DNA of 47,385 bases. Origin: an uncultured Clostridia bacterium. Lineage in GTDB: Bacteria; Bacillota; Clostridia; TANB77; CAG-508. Position 1 is the stretch's first letter. Each line of letters starts with the position of its first letter. The DNA is taken from positions 1 to 47,385 of the forward strand of contig CANROH010000006.1 in assembly GCA_947632185.1 (NCBI GenBank). Reading direction: 5' to 3'. This document shows positions 1 to 8,231 of the stretch, piece after piece. The notes under the pieces were generated by a model. The model searched no databases. It was given only the letters and a program-made list of their open reading frames with translations, and was not told the origin of the DNA. Both the position numbers and the translations under genes were made by a program.

Positions 1-1188
1 GCTATCTTCTCTAAAATACCATGGATACCCACCGAAAATCTCATCAGAGCACTCTCCTGAAAGTGCTACTGTTATATATTTTTTTACATTTTTAAAAAAT
101 AACAAATATGATGAATCAACATCTGCCATTCCAGGGAAATCTCTTGCAACTACAGCATCTTCTAGTGTTTTAAACAATTCAGGTGTATCTAAAATTATCT
201 TTCTATGATTAGTATTTAATTCTTTAACCATTAAATCAATATAATAATTATCAGTATTAGGTTGAAAATCATTTTTCACAAAATTTTTTTCTTGATCAAC
301 ATAATCAACAGAAAAAGTATCTAACTGCTTATTAAAATTCTTTTTATAATAATCTGAAGCAAATTTTGATATTATACTAGAATCTAAACCACCAGAAAGC
401 AACGTTCCAATAGGTACATCAGAAACTAATTGTTTTTCAACAGAATCTTTTATTAAAAATCTTATCTTTTCACAAGTTGTTTCTAAATCATCTGTATGAG
501 GCTTTGTTTTTAATTTCCAATATTCTTTTTTACTAAAACAATCTTTATTATATACAATATAATGTGCTGGCTCTAGTTCTTCAATTCCTTTAAATGGACT
601 TATTCCTTGTGTATGTGATGGTCCAATTCCAAAAAGTTCAGAAATTCCTGTTTTATCAACAATAGTTTCAACAGATGGATGTTCTAATATTGCTTTTACC
701 TCAGATGCAAATATAAAATTGTCTTTTGAAAAAGAATAATACATAGGTTTTATTCCAAAATGATCTCTTGCAATAAAAAGTTCTTCTTTCTTATCATTCC
801 AAATTGCAAATGCAAAAATTCCATTTAAATGATTACATACTTCTTTACCATAAAAAACATATGACTTCAATAAAACTTCTGTATCTGAATGTCCTTTAAA
901 TTTAAAACCATTATCTTTTAAAATTTCTCTAAGTTCTTCTGTATTATAAATTTGACCATTATATACTATTGTATATGTAACATCATTAATTTTACAGCTC
1001 ATTGGTTGTCTTCCATTTTCTATGTCAATGACACTAAGTCTTCTATGAGCTAAATTGGCATGTTTAGAAAAATATAATCCATCCTGATCTGGTCCTCTTT
1101 TAGAAAGAGTTCTGCTCATATTTCTAATAACAGCATACTGATTTGATATATCTTCTCTGTAATTTACAATTCCTACAATACCACACAT
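1..1188 (-). CDS. asnB: Asparagine synthase (glutamine-hydrolysing), 3' end cut by window edge
   Basis: This enzyme makes asparagine (or amidates a related carboxylate) from ATP and glutamine in the cytoplasm. The first 396 codons are present. The protein begins MCGIVGIV, so Cys2 is the Ntn-type glutaminase nucleophile, followed by the RGPD motif. The synthetase half shows the PP-loop SGGLDSS and, at the window edge, SGECSDEIFGGYPW, typical of the AsnB/AsnO family. The remaining C-terminus, about 220 residues in relatives, lies outside the window. The ATG at 1188 is preceded by AGGAG at 1196-1200. It follows mutS on the same strand with a 67-base gap and probably has its own promoter. In several Firmicutes AsnB paralogs amidate meso-diaminopimelate in peptidoglycan; the substrate cannot be decided here. 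Confidence 0.93.
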   Translation of the reverse strand, partial: MCGIVGIVNYREDISNQYAVIRNMSRTLSKRGPDQDGLYFSKHANLAHRRLSVIDIENGRQPMSCKINDVTYTIVYNGQIYNTEELREILKDNGFKFKGHSDTEVLLKSYVFYGKEVCNHLNGIFAFAIWNDKKEELFIARDHFGIKPMYYSFSKDNFIFASEVKAILEHPSVETIVDKTGISELFGIGPSHTQGISPFKGIEELEPAHYIVYNKDCFSKKEYWKLKTKPHTDDLETTCEKIRFLIKDSVEKQLVSDVPIGTLLSGGLDSSIISKFASDYYKKNFNKQLDTFSVDYVDQEKNFVKNDFQPNTDNYYIDLMVKELNTNHRKIILDTPELFKTLEDAVVARDFPGMADVDSSYLLFFKNVKKYITVALSGECSDEIFGGYPWYFREDS

Positions 1189-1211
1189 AAAATATCTCCT
1201 TATTTTTGATA

Positions 1212-1240
1212 TATATATTATTTTATGCGGTATTAATCAA
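1212..1240 (-). promoter_or_regulatory. Possible sigma-A promoter of asnB
   Basis: On the minus strand TTGATT (1235-1240) is separated by 17 bases from TATATA (1212-1217), and asnB starts 24 bases beyond the -10. The surroundings are very AT-rich, so a chance match is possible. No T-box or leader hairpin fits in the short leader. Confidence 0.35.
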
Positions 1241-1255
1241 AATAGTACTTTATTA

Positions 1256-3859
1256 TTATTTTAGCATTTCTTTAAGTTTTACTAATGTATTTAAAGCATC
1301 AATTGGAGTAAGTTCATTTATATTTATTTTATCTAATTCATGTGAAATATCTGCAAGTTTCATATTAAATAAATCAAATTGTCCGTCAACTTGCTTCTTA
1401 TTTTCTTCTTTTACTTTTATGCCACCTTTTTCAAGAGAATGTAAAATTTTATTTGCTCTTGTAACTACACTTCTTGGAACACCTGCAAGTTTTGCTACAT
1501 GAATACCATAACTTTCATCAGTTCCACCTTCTATTATTTTTCTTAAAAAGATAATATCCTCACCTTTTTCTTTTACCTCTACTTGATAATTTTTTATTCC
1601 TTCAACTTTCTCTTCTAGTTGTAGCAATTCATGATAATGTGTTGCAAATAATGTTTTACAACCTATTTTTTCTTTATCAGCAATATATTCTGCAACAGAC
1701 CATGCTATTGAAAGACCATCATATGTAGATGTTCCTCTTCCTATCTCATCTAATATAACTAAACTTTTTGGAGTAGCCTCTTTTAAAATATTTGAGACCT
1801 CATTCATTTCAACCATAAATGTACTTTGTCCACTACTTAAATCATCAGAAGCACCAACTCTTGTAAATATTTTATCAACAATTCCTATTGTTGCTTCTTC
1901 TGCCGGAACAAAACTTCCTATTTGTGCCATTAATATAATTATTGCAACTTGCCTCATATATGTAGATTTTCCAGCCATATTAGGTCCAGTTATAATTGCT
2001 ACTCTTGTATTTTCACAATCTAAATATGTATCATTTTCAACAAAGCTTCCGCTTTCTATCATTTTTTCTATTACTGGATGACGTCCTGCTTTTATATTTA
2101 TAACGTCACCATCATTTATTATTGGACATACATAATTATTATCTTCTGCCACAATAGCTAAACTTGTTAATACATCAACATTAGATATTGTATTTGCAGA
2201 TATTTGCAATCTTTCTATATTTTTAGCTATTTCATTTCTAATTTGAGTAAATAATTCATATTCTAAAGAAATAATCTTTTCTTCTGAGCCAAGTATCTTA
2301 TCTTCCATTGCTTTCAATTCTTCTGTTACAAATCTTTCAGCTCCAGTTAATGTTTGTTTTCTAATATAATTATCAGGCACTTGTTTTAAAAATGATTTTG
2401 TTATCTCAATATAATATCCAAATACTTTTGTATAACCAATTCTTAAATTTCTTATTCCTGTTCTTTCTCTTTCTTTAGCCTCTAATGCAACAATCCAGTT
2501 TTTACCATCAGTTGATGCTAATCTATATTCATCAATTTCAGAATTAAATTCCTTTTTTATTATTCCACCTTCCTTAACACTAATAGGTGGATCATCAACA
2601 ATAGATTTTTCTATTAATTCATATATATCTTTAAGTTCATCTAATTTTTCATATAATTTTTTTAACATTTTTGAATTAGTAGTAGCCAAAACTTGTTTTA
2701 AAGCTGGCAAATTGCTTAAAGAATTTTTAAGTGATATCATATCTCTTGCATTCGCATTTCCATAAGAAATTTTTCCTGCTAATCTCTCAATATCATATAC
2801 TTTTTTTAATATTTCTGTAATATCACCTCTAAGCATCATATTATCTTTTAATTCTTTAACAGCTTCTAATCTTTCATTAATTTCATCCACATCTAATAAA
2901 GGATCATTAATCCAACGTCTTAAAAGTCTTCCTCCCATTGATGTAGATGTTTTATCTAATACCCAAATTAAAGTTCCTCTTTTAGATTTATCTCTCATTC
3001 GTTCTGTTAACTCTAAACTTCTTCTAGCATTTATATCTAATGCCATATATTTTTGTACTTGATATACTTTTATTCTATTTATATGTTCTAATTTTACTTT
3101 TTGAGTTTCTGTAAAATAATTTAATAGCCCATTCACTGCAGATACAATTAAATCTTCATCATTAAAACTCTCTTTTACTTTATCAAATCCATCTACTATT
3201 GTATATAAATTTAACAATTTTTCAGAATCTTGTTCAAAATTACTGTCTTCTCTAATAGTTATAAATGTGTTATTTCTATCTTTTAATATATTTAATTCTT
3301 TTTCAGAATTTCCCATTGCCGTATTTACCACAAGTTCTGCTGGAGCATATCTTGCATATTCATCTAACAATTTTTCAAAATTATTATCAGGAAGTTTTAT
3401 TTGAGTTGCATAAAAATCTCCTGTACTGATATCGCAAATTGCAAGTCCATAATACATGCCTTTTTTATTAATGCTCATAATATAATTATTTTTCTTTTCT
3501 TCAAGCATATTAGTTTCAATAACTGTTCCAGGTGTTACAACTCTAATTACATCTCTTTTAACAATTCCTTTTGCTAACTTAGGATCTTCAAGTTGTTCAC
3601 ATATAGCAACTTTATACCCTTTGCTAATTAATCTTGAAACATAAATATCAACAGCATGAAAAGGCACACCACACATTGGCGCTTTTTCATCTAATCCACA
3701 TGCTCTTCCTGTTAATGTTATTTCTAATTCTCTTGAAGCTAATATTGCATCATCAAAAAACATCTCATAAAAGTCACCTAATCTATAAAAAAGAATACAA
3801 TCTTTATATTGTTCTTTAGTATTCAAATAATTCTGCATCATAGGAGATACCTCTGCCAT
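1256..3859 (-). CDS. mutS: DNA mismatch repair ATPase MutS
   Basis: MutS recognises mismatches and starts mismatch repair. The 867-residue length is normal for bacterial MutS1. The N-terminal mismatch-binding motif F-x-E is at residues 30-32 (GDFYE). Domains II and III and the clamp follow, then the ATPase with Walker A GPNMAGKST, Walker B LVILDEIGRGTS and the ATHYHEL switch. Near the C-terminus QFDLF resembles a beta-clamp-binding motif. The ATG at 3859 has AAGGAG about 12 bases upstream. It is the last gene of the miaB / unknown / mutS operon, 21 bases after the preceding gene. mutL, often next in Clostridia, is not downstream; asnB is. Confidence 0.98.
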   Translation of the reverse strand: MAEVSPMMQNYLNTKEQYKDCILFYRLGDFYEMFFDDAILASRELEITLTGRACGLDEKAPMCGVPFHAVDIYVSRLISKGYKVAICEQLEDPKLAKGIVKRDVIRVVTPGTVIETNMLEEKKNNYIMSINKKGMYYGLAICDISTGDFYATQIKLPDNNFEKLLDEYARYAPAELVVNTAMGNSEKELNILKDRNNTFITIREDSNFEQDSEKLLNLYTIVDGFDKVKESFNDEDLIVSAVNGLLNYFTETQKVKLEHINRIKVYQVQKYMALDINARRSLELTERMRDKSKRGTLIWVLDKTSTSMGGRLLRRWINDPLLDVDEINERLEAVKELKDNMMLRGDITEILKKVYDIERLAGKISYGNANARDMISLKNSLSNLPALKQVLATTNSKMLKKLYEKLDELKDIYELIEKSIVDDPPISVKEGGIIKKEFNSEIDEYRLASTDGKNWIVALEAKERERTGIRNLRIGYTKVFGYYIEITKSFLKQVPDNYIRKQTLTGAERFVTEELKAMEDKILGSEEKIISLEYELFTQIRNEIAKNIERLQISANTISNVDVLTSLAIVAEDNNYVCPIINDGDVINIKAGRHPVIEKMIESGSFVENDTYLDCENTRVAIITGPNMAGKSTYMRQVAIIILMAQIGSFVPAEEATIGIVDKIFTRVGASDDLSSGQSTFMVEMNEVSNILKEATPKSLVILDEIGRGTSTYDGLSIAWSVAEYIADKEKIGCKTLFATHYHELLQLEEKVEGIKNYQVEVKEKGEDIIFLRKIIEGGTDESYGIHVAKLAGVPRSVVTRANKILHSLEKGGIKVKEENKKQVDGQFDLFNMKLADISHELDKININELTPIDALNTLVKLKEMLK

Positions 3860-3880
3860 ATCACATTTGCTCCTTTTCTA

Positions 3881-4438
3881 CTATATTTTATTCTTTAACT
3901 TTTTTATATTTATTTCTTCATTTTCTAAATCAAAAATTTCTATATCTTGAATTATTATATTTAATATTTTATCTTTCAATCCATTTTCTACAAAAAATGA
4001 TAATTTATTACTTAAGTAATCTGGCTTATATGTTAAAATTTCTCCTCTATCCTGTATAATGATTTTTAAATATTCATCATTATTAATGACAATACTTAAT
4101 AACTTTATATTTTGCTTTAGCTCTCCAGATTTTACTGTTAAAATTTCAGGTGTTACTTCTAAAGTATTTATTATCTCATTTTCATTTAAATATTTTTTTA
4201 AAATATCTACATTTTCTTTAATCAATTCAAGAGGCTCTGTAACAAAAGTTAAATCTTCTTCTATAATTATTATTACTTGTTTAGGATTAAGTCCTAAAAG
4301 TATTAAGTATTTTATTTTTTCATACAACACTTTTCTATCTATTTCATTAGTTGCATATTCTAAAATATACTCTATATCATCTTGACTAAATCCAACTTTT
4401 TTTAAATAATCTTCAATTTTTAAATTTTCTTTTTCCAT
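3881..4438 (-). CDS. Unknown helical-repeat protein, mTERF-like pattern
   Basis: I do not recognise a named bacterial family. The 185 residues have no signal peptide or membrane segment and are predicted nearly all helical. By eye they divide into five units of 34-35 residues, about 15-48, 49-83, 84-117, 118-152 and 153-185. Each unit has a short helix opened by a polar N-cap, a longer hydrophobic helix of the type IIxxxxxIL, a Pro-containing turn (TEP, TPEIL, YKPDYL) and an amphipathic helix ending in a hydrophobic triplet. This resembles the period and hydrophobic pattern of eukaryotic mTERF repeats, which bind nucleic acid, but it is inference from pattern only. The gene lies between miaB and mutS with gaps of 24 and 21 bases, so it is co-expressed with a tRNA-modification and a repair gene. 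Confidence 0.8.
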   Translation of the reverse strand: MEKENLKIEDYLKKVGFSQDDIEYILEYATNEIDRKVLYEKIKYLILLGLNPKQVIIIIEEDLTFVTEPLELIKENVDILKKYLNENEIINTLEVTPEILTVKSGELKQNIKLLSIVINNDEYLKIIIQDRGEILTYKPDYLSNKLSFFVENGLKDKILNIIIQDIEIFDLENEEINIKKLKNKI

Positions 4439-4462
4439 AATTATCTCCCATCAAAATACCAG

Positions 4463-5839
4463 TTATGAGCACATTGCTTCTCCTTTTAAATACCATTTAT
4501 GATTTTCTATAATTTTTACTTTTACAACATCACCTATTTTATAATTATCTTTTTGTTCAATAATCACTACTTTATTAGTTGAAGTTCTTCCTTCATATGT
4601 ATTTTCATTATATTTACTAGGTCCTTCTATTAATATATTTTGAACTGTACCTATGTATTTTTTGTTATTCTCATCAATTTTAGCTTCAAAAAGTTCCTTT
4701 AATTTATTAAACCTTTCATGCTTAATATCTTCAGGAATCTGATCTTCTCTTTTGCTAGCAACTGTTCCTTCTCTTTTTGAATATATAAACATAAAAATTT
4801 GCTCAAAATTAATTTTTCTAACAACATCTAAAGTATCCTCAAATTCCTGATCAGTTTCTCCAGGGAAACCAACAATTATATCTGTAGATAATACTAATCC
4901 TGGAATTCTTTCATACATTTTATTGGCTAAATTTAAATATTGTTCTTTTGTATATTTTCTATTCATTTCTTTTAACACTTTTGTATTTCCAGATTGGAGT
5001 GGCAAATGAATTATTCTAGATATTTTTTCATTATTTCTGATTGCATCTATTACTTCATCTGAGAAATCCTTTGGATGTGGAGATATAAAGTCTACTTTTT
5101 TTATTCCATCAATTTTACAAACTTCATTTAAAAGGTCTGCAAAATTTTTTATTTTCTCATCTCCTTTATAAGAATTAACATTCTGTCCTAATAAAGTAAC
5201 TTCCTTATAACCTTCATCTGCTAATTTTCTAATCTCTTCTAATATTTTTTCCGGTTTTCTGCTTCTTTCTCTTCCTCTAACATATGGAACTATACAGTAT
5301 GAACAAAAATTATCACATCCATACATTATTGTTACAGATGCTTTAAACTTACTATTTCTTTTTATAGGTAATCCTTCAAAGATTTCTCCATCTATATCTA
5401 TAACATCTTTTACTTTTTCATTTTTTACTATAGCTTTATAAATATTTTCAGGAAGATTTTGTATAGTATGAGTTCCAAAAATTATATCAACAAATGGATA
5501 ACTCTTTTTAATCTTATCAAGCATATTTTTTTCCTGCATCATACACCCACCAATAGCTAGTATAATATCTTGTGATTCCTTTATTTTTTTTATTTCGCCA
5601 ATTTTTCCAAATAATCTTTCTTCAGCATTTTCTCTTACACAACAAGTATTAAAAATAACTAAATCAGATTTTTTATAATCATCAATTTTAGTATATCCCA
5701 TTTCTTCTAACATACCAGCAATCTTTTCTGAATCATTCTCATTTAACTCGCATCCCATTGTCAAAATAGAATATTTTAAGTTTTTACTTTTATTTTTTTC
5801 TTTAACCTTAACTATATATTTTTCTTGTTCTTCTAGCAT
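4463..5839 (-). CDS. miaB: tRNA-2-methylthio-N6-dimethylallyladenosine synthase MiaB
   Basis: MiaB is a radical SAM methylthiotransferase that converts i6A37 to ms2i6A37 in tRNAs reading UNN codons. The 458 residues show the N-terminal MTTase domain with its three cluster cysteines (MGCELNEND, NTCCV, GGCM), the radical SAM motif CDNFCSYC, and a C-terminal TRAM domain ending at HKWYLKGEAM. The GREXSR-type sequence GRERSRKPE favours MiaB over MtaB or RimO. It is first in the operon with the helical-repeat gene and mutS. GGAGG lies just upstream of the ATG. Confidence 0.96.
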   Translation of the reverse strand: MLEEQEKYIVKVKEKNKSKNLKYSILTMGCELNENDSEKIAGMLEEMGYTKIDDYKKSDLVIFNTCCVRENAEERLFGKIGEIKKIKESQDIILAIGGCMMQEKNMLDKIKKSYPFVDIIFGTHTIQNLPENIYKAIVKNEKVKDVIDIDGEIFEGLPIKRNSKFKASVTIMYGCDNFCSYCIVPYVRGRERSRKPEKILEEIRKLADEGYKEVTLLGQNVNSYKGDEKIKNFADLLNEVCKIDGIKKVDFISPHPKDFSDEVIDAIRNNEKISRIIHLPLQSGNTKVLKEMNRKYTKEQYLNLANKMYERIPGLVLSTDIIVGFPGETDQEFEDTLDVVRKINFEQIFMFIYSKREGTVASKREDQIPEDIKHERFNKLKELFEAKIDENNKKYIGTVQNILIEGPSKYNENTYEGRTSTNKVVIIEQKDNYKIGDVVKVKIIENHKWYLKGEAMCS

Positions 5840-5864
5840 TTTCTATTCCTCCAAATTCTGTAAC

Positions 5865-5893
5865 ATTTTATAACAATTTATTACTTTTTTCAA
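5865..5893 (-). promoter_or_regulatory. Putative sigma-A promoter of the miaB operon
   Basis: TTGAAA (5888-5893) and TAAAAT (5865-5870) on the minus strand are 17 bases apart, and the miaB start codon lies 25 bases downstream. The site is also downstream of the pgi terminator, as expected for a new transcription unit. Confidence 0.55.
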
Positions 5894-5981
5894 GACATAA
5901 TAGATAATTCATAGAATGCTAAATCTAACTTCATCGTTAAAATAATAAAATTGTAAAACTGTTTGATTTATCCCCAACCAA

Positions 5982-6013
5982 AAATGCTCCCAAATTTTCT
6001 TAAGGGAGCATTT
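5982..6013 (-). terminator. Rho-independent terminator of pgi
   Basis: Ten-base arms AAATGCTCCC (5982-5991) and GGGAGCATTT (6004-6013) are exact complements with a 12-base loop. On the minus strand the stem ends in a short T tract. It begins 33 bases after the pgi stop codon. Confidence 0.88.
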
Positions 6014-6045
6014 CTTGATAAATAATTTCAAAAAATATTTATATT

Positions 6046-7347
6046 CTAATATCCTGGTTTTTCTAATAGTTTAAACATATTCTTTTTGTATTCTTCAACT
6101 CCAGGTTGATTAAATGGATTAACTTCAAGTAGTGTTCCTGAAATTGCACATGCTTTTTCGAAGAAATAAATTAATTCACCTATATTTTGTTCATCTAATT
6201 TTTCAATCTCAATCATGAAATTTGGTACATTTCCTGTAACATGTGCTAAAACTGTACCTTCCATAGCCTTTTGATTAACATATCCTATTGTTTTTCCTGC
6301 TAAATAATTTAAGCCATCTAAGTTTTGATCATCTGATTGTATAGTTAAATCAGATGAATTTGTTTTTATTTTTAAAACAGTTTCAATTAAATCTCTTCTT
6401 CCATCTTGAATATATTGTCCCATTGAATGTAAATCAGTTGTAAAATCTACTCCAGCTGGAAAAATTCCTTTTTTATCTTTTCCTTCACTTTCGCCATAAA
6501 GTTGTTTCCACCATTCTGTAATATAATGAAGCTTTGGTTCATAATTTGCTAAAATTTCTATTGTTTTTCCTGAATTATATAATAAATTCCTTGCAACTGC
6601 ATATTTATAACAATCATTATATTTTATATTTGATTCTGAATATTTATCTTGTGCTATTTTAGCACCTTTCATCAATTTGTCTATATCTATACCAGCTGAA
6701 GCTATTGGCAATAATCCAACAGCAGTTAAAACAGAAAATCTTCCACCTACATTATCAGGTATTACAAAAGTTTCATATTTTTCTTTATCTGCTAATGTTT
6801 TTAATGCTCCTCTTTTTTTATCTGTTGTAACATAGATTCTCTTTCTTGCTTCCATTACGCCATATTTTGTTTCCAAAACTTCTCTAAAAATTCTAAAAGC
6901 TATTGCTGGTTCTGTAGTTGTTCCTGATTTTGAAATAACATTTATAGAAACATCTTTATCTGCAATATATTCTAATAAATCATTCATATATACTGGACTT
7001 AAATTATTTCCTGCGTACAATATTTGTGGAGTCTTTCTTTTTTCATCTGATATTTCATTATAAAAAGTATGTGTTAAGCTATTTATAACAGCTCTTGCTC
7101 CTAAATAAGAACCTCCTATTCCTATAACTATTAATACATCAGAATCTTTTTGAATTTTTTTTGCTGCTTTTTTTATTCTGTTAAATTCTTCTTTATCATA
7201 ATTTGTAGGAAGTTCAATCCATCCTAAAAATTCTTTTTCATCATTTGCTTTTTCATGTAATTTTTCATGAATTTTTGTAACTTTATCAGCATAGCTGTTA
7301 ATCACTTTTTCTTCTATGCTTGAATTCTCAAAATTAAATTTAATCAT
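6046..7347 (-). CDS. pgi: Glucose-6-phosphate isomerase
   Basis: It interconverts glucose-6-phosphate and fructose-6-phosphate in glycolysis, and also supplies fructose-6-phosphate for amino-sugar and cell-wall precursors. The 433 residues are close to the 450 of the Bacillus enzyme. The SIS-fold phosphate-binding segments [12 protein letters not shown] and [13 protein letters not shown] are clear, as are [11 protein letters not shown] and the C-terminal [12 protein letters not shown]. The ATG at 7347 has TGGAGG about eight bases upstream. It is monocistronic, between its own promoter and a strong terminator. Confidence 0.97.
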   Translation of the reverse strand: MIKFNFENSSIEEKVINSYADKVTKIHEKLHEKANDEKEFLGWIELPTNYDKEEFNRIKKAAKKIQKDSDVLIVIGIGGSYLGARAVINSLTHTFYNEISDEKRKTPQILYAGNNLSPVYMNDLLEYIADKDVSINVISKSGTTTEPAIAFRIFREVLETKYGVMEARKRIYVTTDKKRGALKTLADKEKYETFVIPDNVGGRFSVLTAVGLLPIASAGIDIDKLMKGAKIAQDKYSESNIKYNDCYKYAVARNLLYNSGKTIEILANYEPKLHYITEWWKQLYGESEGKDKKGIFPAGVDFTTDLHSMGQYIQDGRRDLIETVLKIKTNSSDLTIQSDDQNLDGLNYLAGKTIGYVNQKAMEGTVLAHVTGNVPNFMIEIEKLDEQNIGELIYFFEKACAISGTLLEVNPFNQPGVEEYKKNMFKLLEKPGY

Positions 7348-7395
7348 TTAAACCTCCATTATAAAAAATATTATTTTTTATATTTTAACAATAAA

Positions 7396-7404
7396 ATTAT
7401 ATCA
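7396..7404 (-). promoter_or_regulatory. Extended -10 promoter of pgi
   Basis: On the minus strand the sequence TGATATAAT gives a consensus -10 (TATAAT, 7396-7401) with an upstream TG. No good -35 is present at the right spacing, which is common for extended -10 promoters. It lies about 50 bases from the pgi start. Confidence 0.5.
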
Positions 7405-7492
7405 TATTAAAAAATTTTTTTATATGTTTTTTATGTGAAATTTTAGATTGATTATATTTAAGTAAAATTCCTTTAAATATTAAATTTATACA

Positions 7493-7521
7493 TTGATATT
7501 ATGTAAATAATGTGATAAAAT
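7493..7521 (+). promoter_or_regulatory. Sigma-A promoter of the orphan gene at 7560
   Basis: TTGATA (7493-7498), a 17-base spacer and TAAAAT (7516-7521), with TG one base before the -10, form a good promoter. Transcription should begin near 7528. This rules out the upstream in-frame GTG at 7512 as a start codon because it would not be transcribed. Confidence 0.7.
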
Positions 7522-7559
7522 ATTATAAATTTAATTTGAAAAGGAGTGTTTTCATTACC

Positions 7560-8102
7560 ATGCAAAACCATCTAGAGTTTGACATCAAAAAGTATAACGT
7601 TTGCCGAGTTTTTCGGCCCAAAAAAGCAGATGTAATCCTAAGCAAAAAGCAAAATGACATCACGAATTTTATTTCCATTGGAATTGTTTGTTTGTATAAA
7701 TCTATATTCGGTTCTAATGAGGAAAAAATAATGGTGTATAAAAGAAATTTTTCTAAAGACCAAAACACAGCAGAAGCTTTTGTTGATACTCAAGAAATAT
7801 CAATTCCTAACAATCCATTAATTGCAGTATCTTGCAACTATGTTCATGAAATTATAAACCATATTACTGGAAGCAACGATATTAACAATATTATGTTAGG
7901 GCCTCAAATTTCAATGATTACTTCACTTTATCAATGCAATGTAAATTTGGAAATTGGCATGACACATCCTACTAATACAAAGGACATTTTTTTGGAAATA
8001 CTGCCTAAAAAATGGAAGTTAAGCGATACGGTTAAAGCTCAAGAAACGGCTTATAAATTAATCTTGAAAATATTTGAGTTAACTACTAAGCCATTTATTT
8101 AA
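7560..8102 (+). CDS. Hypothetical protein, monocistronic orphan
   Basis: I do not recognise this 180-residue protein. The start chosen is the ATG at 7560, with AAGGAG at 7541-7546; the spacing is rather long at 13 bases. It has no signal peptide, no obvious membrane span and no catalytic motif I can name. The N-terminal third is basic (FRPKKADVILSKKQ). The middle has YVHEIINHITG, and the C-terminal half is mixed helix and strand ending TTKPFI. The first 150 or so bases are visibly richer in G+C than the neighbours and use codons rare here (CGG, CGA, CTA, AGC), whereas the rest is ordinary. It is divergent from pgi and has its own promoter and terminator. The function is unknown. Confidence 0.8.
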   Translation: MQNHLEFDIKKYNVCRVFRPKKADVILSKKQNDITNFISIGIVCLYKSIFGSNEEKIMVYKRNFSKDQNTAEAFVDTQEISIPNNPLIAVSCNYVHEIINHITGSNDINNIMLGPQISMITSLYQCNVNLEIGMTHPTNTKDIFLEILPKKWKLSDTVKAQETAYKLILKIFELTTKPFI

Positions 8103-8127
8103 TACCATTGTTTCTCTTCCATTACTT

Positions 8128-8153
8128 CCCTGCATGAGACTTCTCATGCAGGG
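8128..8153 (+). terminator. Rho-independent terminator of the orphan gene
   Basis: The arms CCCTGCATGA (8128-8137) and TCATGCAGGG (8144-8153) pair perfectly around a six-base loop and are followed by CTTTCGTTTT. This is one of the strongest hairpins in the window and isolates the upstream gene from rqcH. Confidence 0.92.
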
Positions 8154-8167
8154 CTTTCGTTTTATAA

Positions 8168-8196
8168 TTGACTTTTTATATATAAAGCTATATTAT
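8168..8196 (+). promoter_or_regulatory. Putative promoter of rqcH
   Basis: TTGACT (8168-8173) and TATTAT (8191-8196) are separated by 17 bases, starting 15 bases after the preceding terminator stem. The ribosome site AAGGGAG is at 8217-8223. A five-codon out-of-frame ORF (ATG at 8228, TGA ending at 8242) overlaps the true start at 8232. Confidence 0.6.
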
Positions 8197-8231
8197 ATAT
8201 TTGTTAAAAATATTTTAAGGGAGTTTTATGT

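Noticed and set aside
1189..1255. T-box or amino-acid leader before asnB
   Set aside because: The gap is only 67 bases, with no stem or T-box sequence.
3634..3819. Plus-strand ORFs inside mutS and other minus-strand genes
   Set aside because: They are antisense shadows with low-complexity Leu/His/Ile-rich translations, no ribosome sites and no recognisable motifs.
7512..7559. Upstream in-frame GTG at 7512 as start of the orphan gene
   Set aside because: It lies at the -10 of a good promoter and has no ribosome site; the ATG at 7560 has AAGGAG upstream.
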